Under the pieces are notes generated by a model that was not told where the DNA came from, made no database searches, and worked only from the letters and a program-made list of their open reading frames with translations. A stretch of 64,000 nucleotides of DNA from Desulfonema magnum (GTDB lineage Bacteria > Desulfobacterota > Desulfobacteria > Desulfobacterales > 4be13): the NCBI RefSeq assembly GCF_017377395.1, contig NZ_CP061800.1:3927633-3991632 (forward strand). The letters are read 5' to 3'. A program made the position numbers and the translations under genes. Of the stretch, positions 45,336-54,492 are shown piece after piece; positions within the stretch are counted from its first letter, which is position 1; each line of letters begins with the position of its first letter.

Positions 45336-45415
45336 TCAGTAGATAGAAACGTTTTCGGGACAAAAGGAGAATTGCCTTCCGAAACAATAAGTTAAATTTT
45401 TTTTCGATCTACTGA
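45336..45415. mobile_element. element family 2, short copy
   Basis: Ends TCAGTAGATAGAAACGTTTTC and TTTTTCGATCTACTGA; interior CGGGACAAAAGGAG shared with the copy at 57045-57164. Confidence 0.7.
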
Positions 45416-45806
45416 AACTTCTTGATTATCGTTGCACAGATATCTTTGAATATATCTGTCTGAACAAGTGCTTTTAGTGATTCATCTGGATATTACTATC
45501 ATCATCTGCGGGGGAAAAGCAAGGAGAAATTAGCCGGATGAGTCCAGGAATGACCGATACGCTCCCCTTTTTTATGATATATTTCACGCCCGGAAGGAAA
45601 AATCTGATAGCGGCTCAATAGAAACGGCTTACCGGCTTTAATGGTGCATATCAGCACGGAACCGGGTTTTCATGCACTCGGTGATACCTGTCTCCAGAAA
45701 AAGGGGGAGGTGCTGTTGCAGGAAGGGCGGCCTGAACGACCAGAACTTTTAAAGCTAATATGAGATCATGCAGGCCGCATTTGGTTGAACCAGTTTTCAC
45801 ATGTTA
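45416..45806. other. non-coding region after the mosaic protein gene
   Basis: I see no gene, promoter or clear terminator in these 390 bp. Confidence 0.5.
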
Positions 45807-48800
45807 TCATCGGCTGTTCATGCTATTTATGACAGTCATGATATCAAGAATAGTAATACAGCCATCGCCATCTAAATCAAGAGTGGAGTCATATCTGATA
45901 TCGCCTTCACAAGTATTCCATTTTGAAGAAATCACGTTAATATCTGCCTCATCAACTCCTCCGTCACAGTCGAAATCGTAAAAATTGCCATTGGCTGTCA
46001 TACATGGGGTCAGTGCTTCAAAACGGATTGTTTGTTTTTCGGAAAATGATATAAATGACTTGAAGCTCTGGAATGCTCCGATCTCAGAGACCTTTGTTTC
46101 CGAAGTGATATCAACATTTCCCTGATATCCTGCCACTGTCAGATTACAAGTTCCGTTCTCTGCTCCCCGGATCACAACACGATAGTCACTTTCATCCGAT
46201 ACAGGCAAGAAAATCCTTTGTGATCCGTCATCGCCGACTTCGTATTCTGCATCGGGAATGGTGCATTTTTCTTTACCGCATTCCCTGTTCTCAGAATCAT
46301 ACACCGTAAAAACAAAAAGAATATCGGACGCGAGCGTCACAGAGATTCGGGGATATTCTAAGCATTGCATAATCTCTCCGGCCAACTCCCCTGAATCGTC
46401 AGAATCATTCGCATCACGTCGCCAGTCGTCTTCCGGATTCATAACCCCGGAGGCTATCAGATCATCCAGGCACGGAGCATCTCCTTTTGCGCCGCTTACT
46501 TGGAATATCAAGTCGTTATAGTCCCTGTCACTGTGAACAAACTGCATGTCCTCATACACGAAAGCATGTCCTGATCCGTTTATGTCTGCGATCTGTCCCA
46601 GGTGCATGCCGTGTTCCGGGTTCGATGATGCCAGTGAAAAGAGCGGGCGTTTGTGAGAATCACCTGTGCCCGGATTTTCGTAAAGTTCCTGAAATGTGGA
46701 GTTCGGAACCAGTATGGTTGCAAATTTATCATCGAGTTTCATCTCAAAAAGTTTTAATCCGCCATATTCGCCTTCATTCCAGTCCTCTGACTCGCCCCCG
46801 AGTAATCCACTGAATCGTGCGCCCTCTGCGGGATCTGATATGACGATACAGCCTTCTTCGCTGTCTGACAGCGCACGCCTGACGGCCTCTTCTATAAACG
46901 CCGGTGAGTTTGGTTCAAACGCTTCCATTCCGGAAAGGCTGAAAACGCCAAGCTCGCCCTCAAACATGCCGCCGTCATATAGCCAGTCGAATTGTACAAG
47001 CCCGTCATCCCCCACTGTGAATATGCCTGCTGTAAATATCGAATCAGGATCATCATCAGAAGTTGTAACAAGGACTGTGAGACGCTGTTCGGAAAACGAA
47101 TTGCCGTCCGAGACCCGAACTTCTGTGTCATGATCACCGACCTGTGATGAATCAGGTGTCCAGGTGATCAGGCCGGTTTCCGGGTCAATGCTCATCCCCG
47201 CGGGATATTCTGTTAATTCAAAAGTAAGCATATCTCCTTCCGGGTCTTCTGCCTCAACATCATATATGTATTCCTCATCCACATACGCGAAGTCTTCCGC
47301 CTCCGACAAGATTTCAGGGGATTTGTTAATCGGCTCAGGTGCAAATATTGCAAATTTGGTGAGATGGTCTGTTAATATCGTGACTGTATGATTATCCAAG
47401 TTAAGCTCGGATTGCATCGCTATCCATTGTCCGGAATCCTCATCAAAATAATGGATTTTTAATTCTGATTCGTCAATTTCACCGAGGCTCTCCGGATAAT
47501 ACTTCAAACTTATCTCAATCTCCTCATCAAAGACTGTCACAGGATTTCCCTCCGAATCTTCCGCAGTGATTTCATACGCGCTGCCGATAAGTACGAATCC
47601 TCCGTTGGGCGGCGGTGTTGCGGGGCCTTCGAGTTTTTTGATTGTGATGGTCAGTCTCTCTGACACTGCTCCCGGCGGGAATTCAGCCCGAGCGGAACCA
47701 TCCTGCAAAACGACCGTTCCGCCATTGTGATCAATCTCTTTGCTGATGATATTCGGTTCGCCTTTCAGATCTTGGGTGAATATTCTTCCGATCCTGTCCT
47801 GAAGCATATACGATGACTCGTTTCGGAAGTCAGCCCCTTCATTGAAATTCCCGGACATTACCGCAAAATCCTCACTTTCCGGGTAATGATACGGATTTAA
47901 AGGACTGACATCGGAGGAATCTATTATCCCGTCACCGTCTGTATCATGGTTAGCCGGATCGGTATGATACACATAGACCTCATCGTAATCATCCCATCCG
48001 TCGCCGTCCGAATCCGGGCTGAGTATATCTGAGCCGTGCTTATATTCCTCAAAATTGGAAAGCTGATCACCGTCGTAATCTTCCTTTGCATCTTCGGGAT
48101 CCAGCGGATCCATATCATGCTCTTTTTCCCATGTATCAGGTATGCCGTCATTATCGTCATCCTCGTCATATTTATCCGGTATGGTATCGCCGTCGGTATC
48201 CAAAAGGAACTCAATATCATCGCTTTTGGCCCGGGATTCGCCGTCCGCATTTCTCACCTTAAAGTAAACCGTTTTCAGGCCATATCCGGAACTCAGCGTA
48301 AATGCCGGGGCTTCGGCATAAGGTTTCCATGACGCATCGGCAAAGGTTTTATCCTCACTCACCATGTATTCTGTCGGGTCCCCGAAAGCAATATTGTTCA
48401 GTGTGACTTGGGGCATTGTAACATAAATATCCCCGTTGTTCAGGGCAAACGAACCGACCACCGGAATCGGTGTAGTTTTTCCCGTAACCGCATGGGGGCC
48501 GGCGTTCTCACCGTAATCATAAGTAATAGTCTCTCCGTCTTTAGTTTCCGTTGTAAGGTTCCCGACGGCATTATATTCATACGTCGAGCGATATTCGGCA
48601 TCCTCGGCATGGGTGAGCCTGTCAAGATCGTCATATGCGAAAACCTCGGTCAGTCCCGTGATACCGTCCGCAATTGATCGGACATTTCCCACATCATCGT
48701 ATGTGTATTGGAAATCCTGGATGCCCGGGGCATGAATTTTCTCCAGCCTCTGATTTTCATGGTTGTAAGCATAAGTGGTGCTTTGTCCGTTTGCATACTC

Positions 48801-51800
48801 TTTCCGGATGACCTGACTGCCGGCGTTATAATCCATTTTGCTGACAATTCCGGGAATACTGTCCAAATTTCCCTGGCTGTTGTAATGGAATGCGACCGCT
48901 TCTTCATTGGGATAAGTCTGCGTCGTTATTCTGTCCGACGCGTCATAAGCCCATTGGGTTGTCCAGGTGTATTCGTCAACAGAACGATCTTCCTGTGTTT
49001 TTCTCAGGCGATGGTCATATTGATAGCGAACCAGTCCCGCGCTGTCCAGAACCTGGGACAAGGTTCCGATGACATCAAGGTCGTAAGTATAGTGAATATC
49101 TGTGTCATTGGGATAATCCACCAGAGTTTTCCGGTTCAGCAGATCGTATTTTATCTGGGTCGTAATTCCCCTGGCATCTGTCTGTAAGATCAGGTTTCCG
49201 ACCTTGTCGTACTCGTAGCGCCATTGGCCCATGTCCGGGTCGTTCATATATGTCTTACGCCCCAGGGAATCGTATTCAATGCTGGTTACGTTGTTCAGAT
49301 GATCGGTGATCTGCACCAGTTCGCCGGTGGATTTGTATTCATAGCGAGTGATATACGATTCTCCCCTGTTGTTTTCCGTAACGTTTAACAGTCTCTGCTG
49401 TGCGTCGAATCTGTAGGATGCGGCGTGATTATTTTCATCCCATTCGGTGACTGTCCAATGGTCAAATTTCCGGCGGATCCGGGTCTGATCCGGATTGATG
49501 ACAGTAATCGGTCTTCCCGGAACATCATATTCATAAACAACTGCCGGAACAGAGGTATCCGGTGCGCTGTATTCCTGGGAATTATCCGTGAGATACGGAT
49601 TTGACTGGCGTTCAACCCGCCCCATTTCATCGTAAAATACATCAACTGCAATGCGGTTCGCTGGATTTTCGTATTCGGTTTTGGTCTGAATCAGGCTGCC
49701 GAATCCGTCAATAAACTGGAGCATATCAAGTGTTCCCGGCTGACCGCTTATTTCTCTTTTTGAGGTGATGACACGCTCCGGCGGAACGCCGTCTATGGAA
49801 TATTGAATCTCTGTTGTGGGCAGCGATTCGGTGTCATAAGGTCTGATCTCTTTGATTTTCCTGTGAAACACATCATACACATTCCGGGTGGAGAAGCCGT
49901 TGGGGTCGGTTTCTTCCAGCAGGTTTCCGGTGCCAGGATCGTAAGTTCTCGTGACCAACTGATTTTTGGCATTATAAATTTTCTCCGGGAACGTATGATA
50001 ACTCGGATCATATTCAGTTCTGGTGATCCGTCCTTCAGGATCAACGGTTTCGATGCGGTTGCCGTAATGGTCATAATCATGCGCTGTCACGGGATTTTCG
50101 CCGGTATCCAGCCAGACCTCCTCTTTGGTGAGATTGCCTTTGTCAACGCAACTGCTCAGGTGGTCGTACCAGTAAAAGGATTCTCTGAGCTTGGGGCCGC
50201 TGATGTATGATTTCACAACCCTGTGTTTCAGTTTGTCAACGATCCGATGTTCCAAAGCGCAGGGGAGCCAGTATTTGTTGTAGGCATATAAATCGTCATC
50301 GCCTGTGCTGACATCTCCGTAACTGATTTCCAGACCGATGTTTCCGTACTGATCATAGTCTTTATATGCGGTTCGGACGGTCTTGGGATTATTCCGTCTG
50401 CCATCGTAAGTGTGTTCGTCTTTTTGCTCCAGCAGGGTGGTGTAAACTCCGTCTGCGTGGGAATCTTTCCATTTATTTACCGTCCCTGACCAGGGCATTC
50501 CTGAAGCATCGGTGAGTTCTGTTTTGTATGCTTTGCCCTTTTTTGCCTCATCCTGGTGAAAATGATGGATGATGACTGAATCATCAGGCTGTGTTTCTCT
50601 GACCGTGGCGAATCCCCGGAATTCCCGCGTGGGATAATCATAGAGTCCGCCGCTGTATGAGAAGCGTCTTGCTGAAATATTTGAATGGGGGCCGGACATT
50701 CCATTATCGGTTTCCAGGGAACTCACGACCCAGTAGCTGAACGGCAGCCGGAGATTATGCGGATAATAATCTCTTTTGGATGACGCATAATCCACTTGGA
50801 TTGTGCCCCCGAGTGTGTCCGTGATTTTTACAAGCAGATCTATCTTCTGCGCCTGATTGGAATGGACATCCCAATGCGTATCCGAGGCTCTTCTGACGAT
50901 ATCCGTAACGCCGTCTCCGTCAATGTCGAGACAGTCACGCTGGACATGACCGTCATCTGTTTTCACATCCCGTGTGTATTTGTAGTACGGCGTATCCCAT
51001 CGGATGGCATCGCCGAATCCTTTGCCGGTATTCAGAGAAACAGGCCAGTGGGTGGAGTCTTTTTCTGGTTTCACCAGATCAGGCAGTCCGTCGCCGTTTA
51101 TATCTATGAGGTCGCTTTCAACATTTCCGTCTTCATCAACATCTGTTATGTCATCATCCCAGACAGCGTGGCTTGAAAAATGCCACTTGCCGATGTCTAT
51201 AAAATGACTTCCGCTGTTGAGATAAACTTTCCACTCGTACTCGTTTGCCAGCACAATGTCCGTCAGTCCGTCGCCGTTCATGTCCCGGGTTGTGATTTCT
51301 GTATCCATGCCGTCTTCTTCCGGTTCTGATCTTTCAAAGTCTTCAATCCAGGCATGGGTATGCGGAACGGGCCATACGCCGAATTCCACAAAGTTGTCGC
51401 CGGTATTCCGATAGACTCTCCACGCGTTAAATGTGTCATCATCAGGACTGATTTTTACCCTGAAAACAAGGTCTGGCAGGTTGTCTCCGTTCATATCCAG
51501 AAATGCCTGTTCCACATTGGGGGCGTTCTTGGGCTTTCCGTATTTATCCACTTCCACTCGTTTGATATTGCGAATCCAGGCATTGGTGGGCAGATTTCCT
51601 ATGGATTCGACATTGCCGAACCCGTTTCCTGTATTGAGAATAAAGGTCAATCTGTTTTCATTGTTCGCTCTTACCAAATCCGGCAGACCATCCCGGTTGA
51701 AATCCATCATGCTGCTTCGCGTGTTGTTGGCTTTGCGGTCTTTGCTTCCGTCGTGAACATCCCTGATATGTCCGATGGGTTCGGGTCTCTGGGCCGTGTA

Positions 51801-53003
51801 CCATGTCTGTTCTGTTGAGGAAAAGCCGGTGCCCTGGTTCATCCATATTTTCCAGCATCTGCCTTTGCCGTCACAGTCATCCCAGTCATCTTCAAATTTC
51901 ACATAATCCTGCAATCCGTCCCCGTTTATATCAAGCGTGTCGTATTTCTGATCTCCGTCCTCTTCTGATTTTCGGATGTATTTTTTTCCGGGAGTTCTCC
52001 AGTCCGATGTTTTGGCGAAAGACGGATTTAATTCTTTGTACTCGAATTTCACAGGGGGCAGTGATGTGGTGCCGTCTTTGCCAAATTGTGTAATGGCACG
52101 CAAGAGGGATTTGTTCCGGGCATGATTGGTTTCATAGCTGAATGCGTATTTTCTGACGAGTCCGCCGTTAACCGTTATCCTGATTTCCTTTAAGCGTTTG
52201 CTCTCACGCACCTCTGATCCCTGGTCAATGACAAGATAGCTGTCCTCCCTGTTTTCAAGGATAAACTCGATCCGCCGCTTTCTTTCGTTGTTATATTCGA
52301 TTCGGGTGAGATAAACTTCGCCGTTGGCAGGGATTTCGGTATATTTGAGATAGATACAGTTGCCATTGGAATCCGTAATCTGATCAAGACTCCATCGCCA
52401 GATATAATGATGCGTCATCTCAGGATCGGTGGTTTTCACTTTGTTTTCAGAATCCGTGTTATAACCAAAGCGGTATTGGGTTCCATTTTTGGCGGTAACG
52501 ACCCAGTATTCGCCATTTTCATTGGGCGCACCGGTTCGCCTTTCGATCTTCAGGAAGGATTCGATTTTGGTGTGATACTGGTTTTCAATGGGTACGAAAA
52601 CAAGGTCGTGTTTTGAACCGCTGAGATACAGGTCAAAGGTGTCGTCTGAGGTGTCTTTGCGAGTGTATTCAATATCCCGCTGGATGTAACTTAACGGAAT
52701 GTCCCATCCGGCTCCGACCCAGCCTGATTTTCCTTTGGCGGAATGGCTGTTGTAGGCGAGGGAAATTTCAGGGGCGAGTCCGTTGGTTCCGGGCGGGGCT
52801 TCAATTTTGTACTGATAACCGAAGCTGCCTGAGAAAAGATCGGTTTGGAAAGCTCCCCAGGTGTTCTTGTAGGGGCTTTCCGGGGCTTTGACACCGGAGA
52901 ATTTGTAGGAGAGGTCTATGGGAGAGGGGTCTCCGGCGTGGGTTGGTGAGATGCTGACTGCAAAAAATAATAGGGTGATTATGATTGTTGTGCGGGTAAA
53001 CAT
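45807..53003 (-). CDS. giant secreted SpvB/FG-GAP/YD-repeat/TSP3/DUF4114/dockerin mosaic protein
   Basis: Start ATG 53003 after AAGGAGC (a frame to 53036 exists). About 2398 residues. Signal peptide TTIIITLLFFAVSISPTHA; SpvB/TcaC-like N-domain (about 25-330); FG-GAP/VCBS-like Ca-binding repeats (DINGDGLQDYV, MDFNRDGLPDLV; about 340-720); YD/RHS repeats (YDHYGNRIETVDPEGRIT; about 970-1450); thrombospondin type 3 repeats (DTDGDTIPDKYDEDDDNDG; about 1600-1690); a ZU5-like beta domain; an Ig-like cadherin domain (about 1895-1985); DUF4114 (about 2085-2185); and a C-terminal dockerin-like pair DFDCDGGVDEADIN and DLDGDGCITILDI. Secreted or surface protein, likely adhesion or toxin delivery. The dockerin suggests docking to a cohesin elsewhere. 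Confidence 0.88.
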   Translation of the reverse strand: MFTRTTIIITLLFFAVSISPTHAGDPSPIDLSYKFSGVKAPESPYKNTWGAFQTDLFSGSFGYQYKIEAPPGTNGLAPEISLAYNSHSAKGKSGWVGAGWDIPLSYIQRDIEYTRKDTSDDTFDLYLSGSKHDLVFVPIENQYHTKIESFLKIERRTGAPNENGEYWVVTAKNGTQYRFGYNTDSENKVKTTDPEMTHHYIWRWSLDQITDSNGNCIYLKYTEIPANGEVYLTRIEYNNERKRRIEFILENREDSYLVIDQGSEVRESKRLKEIRITVNGGLVRKYAFSYETNHARNKSLLRAITQFGKDGTTSLPPVKFEYKELNPSFAKTSDWRTPGKKYIRKSEEDGDQKYDTLDINGDGLQDYVKFEDDWDDCDGKGRCWKIWMNQGTGFSSTEQTWYTAQRPEPIGHIRDVHDGSKDRKANNTRSSMMDFNRDGLPDLVRANNENRLTFILNTGNGFGNVESIGNLPTNAWIRNIKRVEVDKYGKPKNAPNVEQAFLDMNGDNLPDLVFRVKISPDDDTFNAWRVYRNTGDNFVEFGVWPVPHTHAWIEDFERSEPEEDGMDTEITTRDMNGDGLTDIVLANEYEWKVYLNSGSHFIDIGKWHFSSHAVWDDDITDVDEDGNVESDLIDINGDGLPDLVKPEKDSTHWPVSLNTGKGFGDAIRWDTPYYKYTRDVKTDDGHVQRDCLDIDGDGVTDIVRRASDTHWDVHSNQAQKIDLLVKITDTLGGTIQVDYASSKRDYYPHNLRLPFSYWVVSSLETDNGMSGPHSNISARRFSYSGGLYDYPTREFRGFATVRETQPDDSVIIHHFHQDEAKKGKAYKTELTDASGMPWSGTVNKWKDSHADGVYTTLLEQKDEHTYDGRRNNPKTVRTAYKDYDQYGNIGLEISYGDVSTGDDDLYAYNKYWLPCALEHRIVDKLKHRVVKSYISGPKLRESFYWYDHLSSCVDKGNLTKEEVWLDTGENPVTAHDYDHYGNRIETVDPEGRITRTEYDPSYHTFPEKIYNAKNQLVTRTYDPGTGNLLEETDPNGFSTRNVYDVFHRKIKEIRPYDTESLPTTEIQYSIDGVPPERVITSKREISGQPGTLDMLQFIDGFGSLIQTKTEYENPANRIAVDVFYDEMGRVERQSNPYLTDNSQEYSAPDTSVPAVVYEYDVPGRPITVINPDQTRIRRKFDHWTVTEWDENNHAASYRFDAQQRLLNVTENNRGESYITRYEYKSTGELVQITDHLNNVTSIEYDSLGRKTYMNDPDMGQWRYEYDKVGNLILQTDARGITTQIKYDLLNRKTLVDYPNDTDIHYTYDLDVIGTLSQVLDSAGLVRYQYDHRLRKTQEDRSVDEYTWTTQWAYDASDRITTQTYPNEEAVAFHYNSQGNLDSIPGIVSKMDYNAGSQVIRKEYANGQSTTYAYNHENQRLEKIHAPGIQDFQYTYDDVGNVRSIADGITGLTEVFAYDDLDRLTHAEDAEYRSTYEYNAVGNLTTETKDGETITYDYGENAGPHAVTGKTTPIPVVGSFALNNGDIYVTMPQVTLNNIAFGDPTEYMVSEDKTFADASWKPYAEAPAFTLSSGYGLKTVYFKVRNADGESRAKSDDIEFLLDTDGDTIPDKYDEDDDNDGIPDTWEKEHDMDPLDPEDAKEDYDGDQLSNFEEYKHGSDILSPDSDGDGWDDYDEVYVYHTDPANHDTDGDGIIDSSDVSPLNPYHYPESEDFAVMSGNFNEGADFRNESSYMLQDRIGRIFTQDLKGEPNIISKEIDHNGGTVVLQDGSARAEFPPGAVSERLTITIKKLEGPATPPPNGGFVLIGSAYEITAEDSEGNPVTVFDEEIEISLKYYPESLGEIDESELKIHYFDEDSGQWIAMQSELNLDNHTVTILTDHLTKFAIFAPEPINKSPEILSEAEDFAYVDEEYIYDVEAEDPEGDMLTFELTEYPAGMSIDPETGLITWTPDSSQVGDHDTEVRVSDGNSFSEQRLTVLVTTSDDDPDSIFTAGIFTVGDDGLVQFDWLYDGGMFEGELGVFSLSGMEAFEPNSPAFIEEAVRRALSDSEEGCIVISDPAEGARFSGLLGGESEDWNEGEYGGLKLFEMKLDDKFATILVPNSTFQELYENPGTGDSHKRPLFSLASSNPEHGMHLGQIADINGSGHAFVYEDMQFVHSDRDYNDLIFQVSGAKGDAPCLDDLIASGVMNPEDDWRRDANDSDDSGELAGEIMQCLEYPRISVTLASDILFVFTVYDSENRECGKEKCTIPDAEYEVGDDGSQRIFLPVSDESDYRVVIRGAENGTCNLTVAGYQGNVDITSETKVSEIGAFQSFKSFISFSEKQTIRFEALTPCMTANGNFYDFDCDGGVDEADINVISSKWNTCEGDIRYDSTLDLDGDGCITILDIMTVINSMNSR

Positions 53004-53085
53004 TGTTTTAGCTCCTTTCCTTGATTTTTTGATCATTAAGCCTGATTATAATGCCTTTTGGGGAAGCCGTTCTTTATTACCACTT

Positions 53086-53413
53086 TTACTTTCCATTTTC
53101 CGTATTTTTTAACATCCATTCTTCAAATTCTTCTTGTGATATAGTATGTTCAATTTTTATGACATTTTCGTAAGGTTTGAGGACTCCTCGTTTTTGAAAT
53201 TCCCGTCCAGCACTATTCAAAATTACTGATAGGGGGTTTTCTTTTCCAAAATCTTTTGGATAAAAGTAATAGATATCTGTAATCGTTGTTTCAATATAGT
53301 AATCTCCATTTTCAAGTTTAGTTATAACAATTTCAGTCTTATCTGTTAAACCTAGAGTCAAGCCTAACTCACTAATACCTCTGAAATCTACAGACTGACT
53401 ATAAGCATCATTT
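53086..53413 (-). pseudogene. displaced C-terminal part of the first Rhs protein
   Basis: Frame reads AYSQSVDFRGISELGLTLGL, KTEIVITKLENGDYYIETTI and ends EEWMLKNTENGK. The frame to 53463 begins inside an 88 bp MITE and would add MITE-encoded residues. Deleting the MITE and one 9 bp repeat joins it in frame to the upstream Rhs gene (SKND-AYSQSV), so this is its native tip. I do not recognise the tip domain. It could still be translated from an internal start. Confidence 0.75.
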
Positions 53414-53501
53414 GGTGGTGTTCTAAAACTGGACTTGATCCGATATTTGCTAAATTGATTCAATGCCTTAAAAAAATTAAGTCCAGTTTTAGAACACTAC
53501 C
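53414..53501. mobile_element. 88 bp MITE with 9 bp target duplication, splitting an rhs gene
   Basis: Inverted ends GGTGGTGTTCTAAAACTGG (left) and CCAGTTTTAGAACACTACC (right). Flanked by the direct repeat GCATCATTT at 53405-53413 and 53502-53510. Introduces TAA into the Rhs frame. Related to 42389-42484. Confidence 0.95.
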
Positions 53502-54451
53502 GCATCATTTTTAGATAAGGGATTTTTAGAAAAAGGGTCTTTATGATATGTAAATTTAATACATTGTGAATCATTAATTAAACCATTTTGTTCACCTTCA
53601 AATACTTTATTTCTTATATAGTTCTGATATTGAGAACTGTTTTCTATTTTTTTTGAAAGACCACTGTTAGGATTATGAAATCTTCTATCTGGAAGAATAA
53701 TATCCCCTATAAAATCACCCTTTCCATATGCATACAATAAGGCTGTAAATGCCTCTTCATAATTACCAGAGGGGTCTATTAATTTCACTGGATTATTCTT
53801 TACATAAGCATAGCGATTCAAACTCTGAGGATCATAAATATTCAGTGCAACAACATCTGCCTGCGTAAAATGCCGATATCCGGAATAGTAATGCCGAGCC
53901 TCAAAATAATAGAAATCCGTTACCTTATCCTTCTCCTTGCCCGTAAAAGTATAACGCTCATTCCCTCCTTCCCGAATTTCTCCGAAAGGAAAATATCTGG
54001 TTCTCTCAGCAAGCTTCCCTGCCGAATCCGTTATCGCATCAGTTCCGCCCAGGTGATTCGCATGGAACCAGAACATCTTCCCTGCCGGGTCTTTTCTGGC
54101 AACCCGCTGACCATTGGCAAAATAGTAGCTCGACTCTCCCGGGTGCGTTCCTTCAATCTGCTTTTCAAAATGCTTTCCGATATAATATGTGGTCACACCG
54201 TTCTCGATTTTCTTGACCCGCTGCCCGGCGGAATCATAAACATAGTCGGCGATAACCGAACCGTTTTCATCCCCGTGCCTCACTCTGAGCAGCTTGTTTG
54301 CGTCGTTGTACTCGTAGAATTTTCCTTCACCGCGAATCAGGTTTCCGTTGGCGTCATACTCATATTTCACGGATATCGCTGCAAAGCCTGTATGGAAATA
54401 AGACAGCAGCATCATGGTTGCGAATATCAGGATAGCGATTTTTCTTATCAT
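53489..54451 (-). CDS. secreted Rhs/YD-repeat protein, truncated by MITE
   Basis: 320 residues as read. Signal peptide IRKIAILIFATMMLLSYFHTGFA; YD-type repeats (VKYEYDANGNLIRGEGKFYEY, YVYDSAGQRVKKIENG); then the Rhs core terminus (YYFANGQRVARKDPAGKMFW, GKEKDKVTDFYYFEARHYYS, QSLNRYAYVKNNPVKLIDPSGN). A variable tip begins after the PSGN junction; it is cut by a MITE 3 codons before the frame's stop, with the rest of the tip at 53086-53413. The signal peptide and core are nearly identical to the adjacent twin (54493-55797), so these are duplicates with different tips. GAGGGACAG precedes the ATG. Confidence 0.88.
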   Translation of the reverse strand: MIRKIAILIFATMMLLSYFHTGFAAISVKYEYDANGNLIRGEGKFYEYNDANKLLRVRHGDENGSVIADYVYDSAGQRVKKIENGVTTYYIGKHFEKQIEGTHPGESSYYFANGQRVARKDPAGKMFWFHANHLGGTDAITDSAGKLAERTRYFPFGEIREGGNERYTFTGKEKDKVTDFYYFEARHYYSGYRHFTQADVVALNIYDPQSLNRYAYVKNNPVKLIDPSGNYEEAFTALLYAYGKGDFIGDIILPDRRFHNPNSGLSKKIENSSQYQNYIRNKVFEGEQNGLINDSQCIKFTYHKDPFSKNPLSKNDAVVF

Positions 54452-54492
54452 TTCTGTCCCTCTTTTTTTAGAAAAATAAATAATTACTTACT

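Noticed and set aside
45176..45806. Possible small RNA or gene in the 630 bp gap
   Set aside because: Only a family 2 element and an inverted repeat are visible; no promoter-terminator pair.
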